DNA from: Planctomycetota bacterium
GTDB lineage: Bacteria > Planctomycetota > UBA11346
Assembly (NCBI GenBank): GCA_024641365.1
Contig: JAHEDF010000022.1
Span: 1 to 14,428 of the forward strand
Length of the DNA: 14,428 nt
Direction of reading: 5' to 3'
In this document: positions 1 through 6,658 of the stretch, piece after piece
How the letters are laid out: every line of letters begins with the position of its first letter
Numbering within the stretch: the first letter of the stretch is position 1
Notes under the pieces: model-generated
The model's database searches: none
The model's input: the letters and a program-made list of their open reading frames with translations, nothing else
What the model was told of the DNA's origin: nothing
Made by a program: the position numbers and the translations under genes

Positions 1-1
1 T

Positions 2-634
2 TTTCTTAAAAAACAATTGGAGTCTCTCAAAGACGGAAAGCATCCAAAAGAAAGTATCGTTGAATTATTAGAAGCGGCCAAAGCCACCAATAATAAAGAT
101 CTAAAAAAGATTGCGATTGATTATGAAAAAGATCTCGAAAAGAGTAAAGATCCGCTCGCTAAATTCCAAGGGGCCTTATATGGCGGCGATGCAGTGGAGG
201 GTCGTAAATTAGTTATCGAACAAAGCGTCGGGCAATGCATAATCTGCCATAAATTTGAAGGCAAAGGTGGCATCGTTGCACCTGATCTTTCACAAATTGC
301 CATGGAAAAGCGTGCCACTCGCGAATATTTTTTAGAATCTTTAATTAATCCAAGTGCCCAAATCGTTCCAGGCTATGGCAATATGACGGTCACGTTAAAA
401 AATGGCGAAACGGTCATCGGTTCGTTATTAGAAGAAGATAAAAAAATGCTGCAGTTAAAATTTGTCGATGGAAGCAAAAAGGAAATAGCGATTGCCGATA
501 TTAAAAATCGCACACCTGCGATGTCGGTTATGCCGCCCATGGGAGCGACACTGAAGTTCGATCAAATTCGTGATATTATCGCGTATTTGGCGAGCTTAAA
601 TAAACCCGTACAAGCTGCTAAAGACGATCATTAG
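2..634 (+). CDS. PVC-type haem-binding (cytochrome c) protein, C-terminal part, 5' end outside window
   Basis: The frame is open to the left edge, so this is the 3' end of a longer gene; the TTG at 17 is only the first start-like codon inside the window, and residues here are counted from it. A helical, Lys/Glu-rich stretch (residues 1-50) precedes a class I cytochrome-c-like domain with one covalent haem motif, CIICH (residues 74-78). A conserved MPPMG stretch near residue 175 could supply the axial Met, and the domain ends in the usual helix with DIIAYLASL. This layout matches the haem-binding domain (TIGR02603 type) at the C-terminus of large PVC membrane-bound dehydrogenases, which pass electrons from extracytoplasmic sugar or alcohol oxidation. 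The family assignment is from recognition; the substrate is unknown because the catalytic part is missing. The gene converges on the sulfatase, with a structured repeat 6 bp after its TAG stop. Confidence 0.85.
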   Translation, partial: FLKKQLESLKDGKHPKESIVELLEAAKATNNKDLKKIAIDYEKDLEKSKDPLAKFQGALYGGDAVEGRKLVIEQSVGQCIICHKFEGKGGIVAPDLSQIAMEKRATREYFLESLINPSAQIVPGYGNMTVTLKNGETVIGSLLEEDKKMLQLKFVDGSKKEIAIADIKNRTPAMSVMPPMGATLKFDQIRDIIAYLASLNKPVQAAKDDH

Positions 635-640
635 CTTTTT

Positions 641-778
641 TTTCGAGGGCGTTGCCCTCGGGCTCCCACGGACTTTGTCGTGACTTCATTTTGCGCTTGG
701 GCGCAAAATTATGGGCGGATCGGCTGCGCCGATTGTATCCGCCCACCGTCACTCGGCGTCCGCTCGCCTAGCGGCTCG
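641..778 (+). repeat. Modular multi-hairpin repeat, copy 1
   Basis: This fills most of the gap between the haem-protein stop and the sulfatase stop. Reading on the plus strand it contains: hairpin P1 (644-650 with 654-660, CGAGGGC/GCCCTCG); a long-range pair P3 (GTGAC 680-684 with GTCAC 748-752); hairpin P4 inside P3 (ATTTTGCGC 688-696 with 701-709, loop TTGG); hairpin P5 (GGGCGGAT 713-720 with 737-744, and inner ATCGGC/GCCGAT 719-724 with 728-733); and a GC-rich 3' module (about 753-778). The same layout recurs on the minus strand at 5064-5203 and 5211-5334. It is not an ordinary intrinsic terminator: the T-run (636-643) lies before P1 rather than after it. Repeat identity is seen directly; function is unknown. 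Confidence 0.9.
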
Positions 779-823
779 TATTCACATTTACTGGTAGATA
801 CTGTTTTCACCAAAGTCTAATTT

Positions 824-2335
824 TTATTTGGTTTTATCTTTCTTTGGTGGTTTCAGTATCCAATTAAATTCTTCGCCATCTGTTACTAATTTCAATTCGT
901 TGGAGTTTGGGCCTGGGTTGGCGAAAGTTTTTGGTGCTTTTGCTTTAAATTGCGCTTTAATTGATGCGAATTCTGGTTTGTCTGCTAAATTATACCATTC
1001 GGCTTTGTCTTCGCGCACGTTATATAATTCTTCGGTATCGTTGTGATAATGAATATAACGCCAATCTTGATTCATCATGGCGTAGCCACCGGGCTTCATG
1101 TGCGGCAAGAAAATAGTACGGTCTTTGGCTTGTGATGGATCTTTTAAAGTCGCCGCGATGGATGTCCCTTCCAGTCCAGCATCATTTTCTAAACCACATA
1201 AATCAACAAAGGTTGGAAACATATCAATTAAACTGACACTGGTATCGACGCTGACATTTTTGGCTAATCCAGGGCCTGACCAAATAAATGGCACTTTTGA
1301 GGTGCGTTCCCACAACGTATGTTTGCCGTAATTACCTTTTTCTCCAAAGTGGTAACCATGATCACTCCATAAGACAATAATAGTATTATCGTTGTAGGGA
1401 CTTGCTTCGAGTGCATCTAATATGCGGCCAATATTGGCATCCACATAGGAGGTAGCCGCGCGATAACCATGCAACGTTTCTTGTACGGCATCAATTTCTA
1501 CTAATTTATTATGAATCTTCATACGGTTTTTCATTTGGGTGCGTATTGGTTCGGGAATGTCATCTAAATCATCAGCTTTAAGCGGATTTGATTTCAGCGC
1601 TTTGCGGTCGTACATATCAAAATATTTTTGTGGCGCATAATTAGGAAAATGTGGGCAATAAAAACCAACGGCTAAGAAAAATGGTTTGTCGTGTTTTTGT
1701 TTTAAGATGCCGCACGTCCAATTTGCACGCATCGTGTCAGAGAGTAATTCTTCTTTGTCATTTGGAATTGGCCCGCTATCCAAAAAGCCAGCCTTATTAT
1801 CTGGGCCAAAACCAGCACGTATATAAGCAGCGTGAAGTTGTGGCTCTGGCGTTGGCGGATTTCCGTAATTCCAGGTATCGACTGGCCATCCGGCGGTTTT
1901 CTGCTCATCGGTTCGCACGCGAATTAAGTCCCAACCACGTTTATCAAAATATCCGGCCGGATGATGAAATAATTTTCCGGTCCCAAAAGTGGCGTAACCA
2001 GCGTCGTGAAAAGCTTTTTGTAGTGGTCTATATTCCGCATGTTCGCGGAAGTAGACTTGATTTTCATAGCAGCCCGTGGTGCTCGCAAACCGCCCCGAAA
2101 ATATTCCTGATCGCGCAGGCCCACAATAAATTCCACAGGTATGCGCATTTTGGAAGGTAATGCCACGCGCTGCTAAACGATCCATATTTGGCGTCTTCGC
2201 CTGTGGATCACCCATCGGACCAATCCAGTCATTCATGTCATCTATAGCGATAAAGACCACGTTAGGTCGTTCGCTCGCTGCTAACGCATTAAGCGATAAA
2301 ATAGTAGTAATAATCAAAGCGAATAGGGATTTCAT
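824..2335 (-). CDS. Secreted sulfatase, iduronate-2-sulfatase-like (S1 family)
   Basis: 503 aa, a normal length for the family. A signal peptide (residues 1-20, ALA/A cleavage) points to export. The alkaline-phosphatase-like fold is shown by the metal-binding DD at residues 32-33 in VVFIAIDDMND, and by the formylglycine motif C71-G-P-A-R75, where Cys71 would be oxidised by a formylglycine-generating enzyme (none in the window). Further marks are TGK (119-121), CPHFP (227-231) and SDHGYHFGEKGNYGK (324-338), with Asp325 and His326 as likely metal ligands; the following LWER is typical of iduronate-2-sulfatase-like members. It should hydrolyse sulfate esters on glycans; the exact sugar cannot be read from sequence. 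The start is supported by GAGGAA about 6 nt upstream. It is the last gene on this strand before the convergent haem gene, separated from the esterase genes by a 586-bp repeat region. Confidence 0.93.
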   Translation of the reverse strand: MKSLFALIITTILSLNALAASERPNVVFIAIDDMNDWIGPMGDPQAKTPNMDRLAARGITFQNAHTCGIYCGPARSGIFSGRFASTTGCYENQVYFREHAEYRPLQKAFHDAGYATFGTGKLFHHPAGYFDKRGWDLIRVRTDEQKTAGWPVDTWNYGNPPTPEPQLHAAYIRAGFGPDNKAGFLDSGPIPNDKEELLSDTMRANWTCGILKQKHDKPFFLAVGFYCPHFPNYAPQKYFDMYDRKALKSNPLKADDLDDIPEPIRTQMKNRMKIHNKLVEIDAVQETLHGYRAATSYVDANIGRILDALEASPYNDNTIIVLWSDHGYHFGEKGNYGKHTLWERTSKVPFIWSGPGLAKNVSVDTSVSLIDMFPTFVDLCGLENDAGLEGTSIAATLKDPSQAKDRTIFLPHMKPGGYAMMNQDWRYIHYHNDTEELYNVREDKAEWYNLADKPEFASIKAQFKAKAPKTFANPGPNSNELKLVTDGEEFNWILKPPKKDKTK

Positions 2336-2441
2336 GACGTGTTCCTCGGCAGCAATAAGCGCTACCTAGGCAATATGCCGCAATCAGCACTGGTTACGCC
2401 GGAAAAACCGACAGGGTGTATTTATGTTTAAAGTGGATTGA

Positions 2442-2462
2442 AATGGCGAATGGCGAATGGCG
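2442..2462. repeat. Short tandem repeat, 3 x AATGGCG
   Basis: Three perfect head-to-tail copies of the heptamer AATGGCG lie just outside the left arm of the large dyad at 2496-2880. Related GGCGA-type sequence (CGCCAATCGCC) occurs beyond the right arm near 2908-2918, so it may belong to the edge of the same composite structure. No function is evident. Confidence 0.7.
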
Positions 2463-2495
2463 AAAATTTGCTAAAGAAATAAAATCAATAACCCA

Positions 2496-2880
2496 AGCGC
2501 CAACGGCGCGACATATATGAGCCTAGCAGGCTGCTGAAAAAGTAGCTTGCGGGGGTTGAAGGGGGCCGTCTGGCCCCCTTTGGTTAAGAGTCTGTTTTAA
2601 TAAATTGCGGAAAAATCGCGACTGCACGTCGCCCCGCAATTTATTAAAACCTAGCAGGTTGGTGTTTTTCAGCAGCCTGCTAGGGTGAAGCCCTAGGTGG
2701 TGTAAATGGTCAATAAAAAGAGAGGTCTGAAGGACCGACATATGGTAATTTTCCGTCATGCATTGTGCCTGTATATAATTCGGTGAGCAATCATAGGGCG
2801 GGCCTTCAGCCCTTATTTATAATGGTGGTTATTAACCTAGGGCGTTGCCCTAGGCTCATATATGTCGCGCTGTTGGCGCT
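2496..2880. repeat. Composite inverted-repeat structure (BIME/REP-like dyad) between hydrolase and sulfatase genes
   Basis: This occupies most of the 586-bp gene-free gap 2336-2921. The outer arms are near-perfect inverted copies: left 2496-2526 (AGCGCCAACGGCGCG, then ACATATATGAGCCTAG), continuing at 2684-2698 after an insertion; right 2836-2880 read on the minus strand, with one base difference in the first 31. Each arm holds a GCGC hairpin followed by a CCTAGGG/CCCTAGG hairpin. Inside lie a second pair of small hairpins in opposite orientation: GGTCTGAAGGACC with CGACATATG (about 2724-2744), and, on the other strand, GGGCTGAAGGCCC with CGCCCTATG (about 2794-2814). So each half repeats the pattern hairpin-CG-ACATATG. 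Similar hairpin units are, from memory, frequent between genes in PVC genomes. No transposase is encoded here. Confidence 0.85.
2527..2679. mobile_element. 153-bp MITE-like element inserted at CTAG
   Basis: Perfect 15-bp terminal inverted repeats (CAGGCTGCTGAAAAA at 2527-2541 and its reverse complement at 2665-2679) are flanked on both sides by CTAG (2523-2526 and 2680-2683), reading as a 4-bp target duplication. Removing the element plus one CTAG restores a CCTAGGG-TGAAG-CCCTAGG hairpin that matches the intact opposite arm of the surrounding dyad at 2836-2854. Internal structure: a 9-bp hairpin AAGGGGGCC/GGCCCCCTT (2559-2567 with 2572-2580), and a 17-bp perfect stem GTTTTAATAAATTGCGG (2594-2610 with 2634-2650) enclosing a 5-bp stem GCGAC/GTCGC (2618-2632). 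It is too short to encode a transposase, so it must be mobilised in trans. The ends look like those of an insertion-sequence family, but I cannot name it with confidence. Confidence 0.85.
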
Positions 2881-2921
2881 CAATTTTAGCGGAAAATTTT
2901 GCTATTTCGCCAATCGCCGAC

Positions 2922-3773
2922 TCACTTCGTTCGCAAAACAAACTCTATCAACGCCTGCCCTGCCGGATCACCTTCTTCAACCATTTTCGTTTTAATCGTG
3001 TTATGATCACGATCGCTATATTCTTTGAATAACGTATTCATATTTCCCGCTGCTATAAGCGCAGCCTGCATACGTTTACTTTCATCAGAGCGACCTTTCA
3101 TGTCATGATCACCGGTAATAAAAAATATCGGCGGCATATTTGCCTTTGCATGCGTGAGTGGTGCGGCGTGATCAACAACTTCGACGTCACGCCCAATTCC
3201 ACGTTCTTTCCGTACCGTAAAATGCGTAATCATTTGTCCGCTGATTGGCACAGCACCTGCGATAGCGTGTGGATCCATACCAGCAGCAGTCAACCATTGC
3301 GGATCACAAACAACCATCGTGGTTAAATACCCACCTGCCGAATGACCGCCGACGAATACGCGCTTGGGATCGCCCCCATGTTCGGCAATGGTGCGATGAA
3401 CAAATGCCACAGACGCTGCTGCATCAGTAATATAGGCTGGATACGTTGCTTTTGGGCTGAGGCGATAATCGACCGCTACGCAAGCAATGCCGGCGTTTAC
3501 TAACGTGGTGCCAAATTTCTTCTCACCGCTGCGGCTGCCGTTTTCTAATCCACCGCCATGAAACCATACAAGCGTAGGAAATCCTTTTTGAGTCGGAATA
3601 TACATGTCTAATTTACAACGCTCTTTGGCATACGCATCTGGTTCGTCGGCTGGGCGATAGGCAACATCTTTTATAATTGTAATATTTTGTGCTGGTGGCG
3701 TGCTATTTTCGACCCCCTGCACTAAACCGCTCACCAAGATTGTTGATAACCATAATAAAATGAGATAACGCAT
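2922..3773 (-). CDS. Secreted alpha/beta hydrolase, HSL/BD-FAE-like carboxylesterase
   Basis: 283 aa from the ATG at 3773, chosen because AAGG lies 8 nt upstream and the protein then opens with a good signal peptide (MRYLILLWLSTILVSG). An upstream in-frame start at 3797 would add eight residues and lacks this support. The oxyanion motif HGGG (72-75), nucleophile elbow G-H-S145-A-G (143-147), acid GDHD (Asp222 or Asp224) and His257 in DRDHN form a complete catalytic set. The order and the HGGG motif match hormone-sensitive-lipase and BD-FAE-type esterases, which remove short acyl groups, often from polysaccharides. It lies 37 bp downstream of the SGNH hydrolase gene and is probably co-transcribed with it. 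The last codons and stop merge into repeat-like sequence at the edge of the large dyad. The substrate is inferred only. Confidence 0.9.
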   Translation of the reverse strand: MRYLILLWLSTILVSGLVQGVENSTPPAQNITIIKDVAYRPADEPDAYAKERCKLDMYIPTQKGFPTLVWFHGGGLENGSRSGEKKFGTTLVNAGIACVAVDYRLSPKATYPAYITDAAASVAFVHRTIAEHGGDPKRVFVGGHSAGGYLTTMVVCDPQWLTAAGMDPHAIAGAVPISGQMITHFTVRKERGIGRDVEVVDHAAPLTHAKANMPPIFFITGDHDMKGRSDESKRMQAALIAAGNMNTLFKEYSDRDHNTIKTKMVEEGDPAGQALIEFVLRTK

Positions 3774-3810
3774 CGAGCTAACCTTGTAAAAAGTCACTAC
3801 TTATTCTGAA

Positions 3811-4806
3811 TTATTTCTGTGAACGCATCTCATTAATTTGTTTTTGTAAAGCAGCTGCCTCTGCCTCCACTTTTTGAATATCGCCGGTTCCTGGAGCGAC
3901 TTTTTTGTGCCGGTTATAACCAATATAATCAAGCCAGCCATTTGAGCGTTGGCTGCGGTGTTTGTTGACTAATCCCCACATGGGATCGGACTTAATTTTC
4001 GCCAAGAGATCCTCAGCGGTGCCTGGGGCCGTATAAATTTTTAATTCCTTTAATATTGCTAATGCCATAACTAAATGGCCAAGTTCTGCTGGATGAATAC
4101 CATCTTTAGAGAAATGATACTGCGGATCATTTTTTTGCCGCGCCTGTAATTCACTGACCATCACGGTATGTAAATCAGCAACCGCAATGACGCCTTTTGG
4201 CGGTGTTTGTTTTTCCCATTCGGCAAATTTCCCAAGGACCTGATCATAATCGCTTTGTGATCTATAATTATCATATGCTGGCGGGGTAATTAAAATAACT
4301 TGCGCACCAGCAGCAGTGCATTGGTCAACTAATTTCGTCATACCATCACGAAATGCTTGCATGCGTTTTTCATCATATGGTAAATAAATACCATCGTTCA
4401 TGCCATAACACGCCATGACTACCTGTGGTTTTACAGCTGTAAGTGCGCGCTCTAAACGTTCATGAATGCACGGCCGTGGAAATTTACCGCCCGCATGACC
4501 TTTCTCTGATAAACCAGATGCTGTTTCGCTACTCAGTCCAACACTAACAATATCAATCGCCGCCTGCGGAAATTCTTTTTGTAACAAATATTCAATAAAT
4601 GACACGTACGTGCCTGCCTGGGTAATACTGTCACCCAACACCATCACTCGTTTACCATCAACCAATGTGATGCCCGAAGCGGTAGCATCAGCACTCTGTG
4701 CTCGAGTAACCGACGCACAAACCATCACAGCGCTCATCACGAAAAATAAAAATAGGCGACGCATAAAACGCACCTGCAATGGTTTATTTAATACGATCAT
4801 GGTCAT
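3811..4806 (-). CDS. Secreted SGNH/GDSL hydrolase (esterase-like)
   Basis: 331 aa. All four SGNH blocks are visible: block I G58-D-S60-I with Ser60 as nucleophile, block II Gly90 (SVGLSSE), block III G135-M-N137-D, and block V D235-G-I-H238, giving a Ser60/Asp235/His238 triad. The hydrophobic stretch 17-31 with cleavage near AQS/A predicts export. The C-terminus (about 305-331) is a short charged, coiled-coil-like helix. The family covers esterases, including carbohydrate acetyl-esterases and lipases. The start at 4806 is preferred because TAGGAGAAGG lies just upstream and the ATG overlaps the stop of a small upstream ORF as ATGA. An alternative ATG at 4764, with AGGTG 6 nt upstream, begins right before the signal peptide (MRRLFLFFV) and cannot be excluded. 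It is followed 37 bp later by the alpha/beta hydrolase gene. Confidence 0.9.
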   Translation of the reverse strand: MTMIVLNKPLQVRFMRRLFLFFVMSAVMVCASVTRAQSADATASGITLVDGKRVMVLGDSITQAGTYVSFIEYLLQKEFPQAAIDIVSVGLSSETASGLSEKGHAGGKFPRPCIHERLERALTAVKPQVVMACYGMNDGIYLPYDEKRMQAFRDGMTKLVDQCTAAGAQVILITPPAYDNYRSQSDYDQVLGKFAEWEKQTPPKGVIAVADLHTVMVSELQARQKNDPQYHFSKDGIHPAELGHLVMALAILKELKIYTAPGTAEDLLAKIKSDPMWGLVNKHRSQRSNGWLDYIGYNRHKKVAPGTGDIQKVEAEAAALQKQINEMRSQK

Positions 4807-5039
4807 GAGCCTTCTCCTAACATCCGGCGAACGTGAATGATTACGTTTAACATGATGCTAATGTTGACCACTCTAAGCCAATATCCCTTTACCTGTGTGC
4901 TAATAATTGCGTGAATAACGCAGGTAATCACTAAAACGAGCCAAAAGAGAACCGCCCACCAAGCCACGGTATTCGAGCATAATGGGAGCGAGCGGCCACC
5001 CGCCCATTTTTTCACAGCGAAGCGAATGAAAAAAGTCAC
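4803..5039 (-). CDS. Possible small membrane protein or 5'-truncated remnant (up to 78 aa)
   Basis: The function is not recognised. The frame holds two strongly hydrophobic segments (around WWAVLFWLVLVITCVIHAII and VVNISIMLNVIIHV) separated by a short TQVKGYW loop, and ends RRMLGEGS. Its TGA overlaps the SGNH hydrolase ATG by ATGA, and its last codons carry that gene's ribosome-binding site, the usual sign of translational coupling. Against it, the first 15-20 residues derive from a repeat copy (5040-4988), the annotated first codon is a GTG without a clear ribosome-binding site, and an internal GTG at 4965-4967 also lacks one. It may therefore be a genuine small protein, or the tail of a membrane-protein gene whose 5' part was replaced by the repeat array. 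Confidence 0.35.
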   Translation of the reverse strand: MTFFIRFAVKKWAGGRSLPLCSNTVAWWAVLFWLVLVITCVIHAIISTQVKGYWLRVVNISIMLNVIIHVRRMLGEGS

Positions 5040-5040
5040 A
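4988..5040 (-). repeat. Modular multi-hairpin repeat, partial copy 4
   Basis: On the minus strand this contains GTGAC (5039-5035), a T-run/A-run P4 hairpin (TGAAAAAA 5027-5034 with TTTTTTCA 5007-5014), GGGCGG, then directly the CCGCTCGC start of the 3' module (4995-4988). Hairpin P5, the P3 return arm and P1 are missing, so it is an internally deleted copy. Its P4 is the same version as in copy 3 and differs from copies 1 and 2. Confidence 0.75.
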
Positions 5041-5063
5041 ACAATAAATACGCGGAAACAGTT

Positions 5064-5203
5064 CCGAGCCGCAAGGCGAGCGGGCGCCGAGTGGTGGTGG
5101 GCGGATACAATGACCGCAGGTCATCCGCCCATAATTTTGCGCCCATGCGCAAAATTAAACCACGACAAAGCCCGTGGGAGCACGAGGGCAAAGCCCTCGA
5201 AAC
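5064..5203 (-). repeat. Modular multi-hairpin repeat, copy 2
   Basis: This is a full copy on the minus strand. It carries P1 (CGAGGGC/GCCCTCG with loop TTT, about 5183-5199), P3 with the altered pair GTGGT/ACCAC (plus-strand ACCAC 5159-5163 and GTGGT 5091-5095), P4 identical in stem to copy 1 (5134-5142 with 5147-5155, loop CCAT), P5 with inner arms ATGACC/GGTCAT (5110-5115 with 5119-5124), and the full 3' module down to 5064. Both P3 and the inner P5 differ from copies 1 and 3 at several bases, on both arms, with pairing kept. It lies in tandem behind copy 3, 7 bp apart. Confidence 0.9.
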
Positions 5204-5210
5204 AAAAAAC

Positions 5211-5334
5211 CGGGCGCCGAGTGACGGTGGGCGGATATAATCGGCAAAGCCGATCCGCCCATTTTTTCCTAGCGATAGCGTAGAAAAAAAGTCACGACAA
5301 AGCCCGTGGGAGCACGAGGGCAAAGCCCTCGAAA
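5211..5334 (-). repeat. Modular multi-hairpin repeat, copy 3
   Basis: This starts at the base next to the TAG stop of the FG-GAP gene and reads in the same direction. It has P1 (CGAGGGC/GCCCTCG, about 5315-5331), P3 GTGAC/GTCAC (plus-strand 5291-5295 with 5221-5225), P5 with inner ATCGGC/GCCGAT (5240-5245 with 5249-5254, loop AAA), and a P4 replaced by a T-run/A-run hairpin around GCGATAGCG (5261-5290). The 3' module stops early at CGGCGCCCG and runs into copy 2. Together with copies 2 and 4 it fills most of the 528-bp stretch 4807-5334. Confidence 0.9.
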
Positions 5335-6543
5335 CTAAAAGCCTTTGTTCTCATACCAAATTAAACCAAGTCCACCATTCCCACCAGCAGCATTATTATT
5401 TTCTTCGCTATTGATAACATCTAAATCACCATCGCCATCCAAATCGATTAAACGAGAATGATCATATTTAATGCCCGCTGGCCCGCTGATTTCATGCCGT
5501 TTCCACGCATCTGAAAAAGGAGCGCCAGTATTTTCTAGCCATACGATGCCGCTCTTTGGTGGTGTTGCGCTTTCACATGCTAATACCAAATCTTGTTTGC
5601 CATCCCCATTGATATCTCCAATAGCAATTGATTTGCCGCCACCGACTTGATCGGGCAATGGTATCTCAATGCTTTTCCACATATCACCGTTCGCATCAGT
5701 TCGCTCCATTAAAATAATACCGTTTTTAACAGCACCAACGATGTCTTTGTCACCATCACCTTCGAGATCTGCATAATCAATAAATAATAATTCTGCCTTG
5801 GTTTGTAAAATATGATGCTCTTTCCAAGGCATGGTTGCTTTTTCTGTTCCTGGATTTTCTAACCAACGCACACCTCGCAGATCACCTTTACGATCAGAAA
5901 ATAAAATATCGACCAGATTATCACCATTCATGTCTACTAATATAATCGACATAATCCAACTTGCTTTTGCCAGTGGATATGCTGTCCATTTATTATTTTC
6001 CCTGGGATTCTCTGGTGCTGCAAACCAGGTAATTGATGCGCTTTTTCCCTTAGACCCAGCAACAATATCTAAACCGTATTGCCCATCAATTTGCAGGCCT
6101 TCTGCATACATCCATTGTTGTTTACTGTCTTGTGAAGAAATAACGTGTCGATTCCATTGAGCGGACTCCGCGAAAACGTCGCCCGTTGTTGGCGGCCAAA
6201 AGATACTGAGCGCTTGTTCCTTGCCTTCACAACTAGTGATAAGTTCAAAACGCCCATCACCGTCCAGATCAACACACACCGCATCTTCGATACTCGTGTT
6301 GTGCCCAATATGTTTTTTTGGCCATGGCGAACGCACCTGCATAATATCTGGATGCAAATAAATACCTGCAATACCAGATTGCTCCCATCCCGTAACAATA
6401 TCCAAACGACCATCACCATTCACATCAATTAATTTAGCACCATCGGCACCTAACAAACCCGTTTCAATCGTATGCCGTGGCCACGGCGCCTCCTGAGCAA
6501 CGAGCGGGTATAGTAATCCAACTAGAATTAATAGCGCACGCAT
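5335..6543 (-). CDS. Secreted FG-GAP/VCBS seven-bladed beta-propeller protein
   Basis: 402 aa with a signal peptide (residues 1-16, LVA/QE). Seven calcium-binding loops of the D-x-(D/N)-G-D-G type occur at about 50-residue spacing: residues 40-48, 92-100, 151-159 (degenerate, QIDGQYGLD), 204-212, 259-267, 310-318 and 367-375. Each is followed by an LDIV-like strand and, further on, W(F/L)EN-like motifs. Seven evenly spaced repeats fit one complete integrin-alpha-like seven-bladed propeller and nothing else; no catalytic domain is attached. Such proteins are usually exported and bind ligands or cell-surface partners; whether this one binds glycan is inference. The start has GGAGAGGG just upstream of the ATG. 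Copy 3 of the modular repeat begins at the base next to its stop codon. The 5' neighbour (NHL propeller) is on the same strand, 283 bp away. Confidence 0.88.
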   Translation of the reverse strand: MRALLILVGLLYPLVAQEAPWPRHTIETGLLGADGAKLIDVNGDGRLDIVTGWEQSGIAGIYLHPDIMQVRSPWPKKHIGHNTSIEDAVCVDLDGDGRFELITSCEGKEQALSIFWPPTTGDVFAESAQWNRHVISSQDSKQQWMYAEGLQIDGQYGLDIVAGSKGKSASITWFAAPENPRENNKWTAYPLAKASWIMSIILVDMNGDNLVDILFSDRKGDLRGVRWLENPGTEKATMPWKEHHILQTKAELLFIDYADLEGDGDKDIVGAVKNGIILMERTDANGDMWKSIEIPLPDQVGGGKSIAIGDINGDGKQDLVLACESATPPKSGIVWLENTGAPFSDAWKRHEISGPAGIKYDHSRLIDLDGDGDLDVINSEENNNAAGGNGGLGLIWYENKGF

Positions 6544-6658
6544 AAAAACCCTCTCCGTAAAGCTGCCTAGTAACCCGTCAATTGGAGAGAACTATGAGCA
6601 CATAACCACAAAAACAATTTCTATTGAGCAACTACCTAGCAATTAACCACACAAAACC

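Noticed and set aside
636..660. Intrinsic terminator after the haem-protein gene
   Set aside because: The hairpin CGAGGGC/GCCCTCG is present, but the T-run precedes it in the gene's direction, and in the opposite direction it is followed by A residues, so the rho-independent layout is absent.
1651..2166. Long open frames inside the sulfatase gene (plus strand 1651-2160 and minus-strand alternatives)
   Set aside because: Shadows of the sulfatase gene, which has an intact signal peptide, catalytic motifs and ribosome-binding site in its own frame.
2523..2759. 78-codon minus-strand frame across the MITE and dyad
   Set aside because: It reads through inverted repeats and a mobile-element boundary, so the frame cannot predate the insertion; there is no recognisable domain.
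5026..5323. Overlapping 85- and 95-codon open frames on both strands
   Set aside because: They lie wholly in the modular repeat copies, exist on both strands because the repeats are GC-rich palindromes, and encode low-complexity, partly duplicated peptides with no ribosome-binding site.
4988..5334. CRISPR-like array
   Set aside because: Only two full tandem copies plus a partial one, units of about 125-140 bp, no regular unique spacers and no cas genes.
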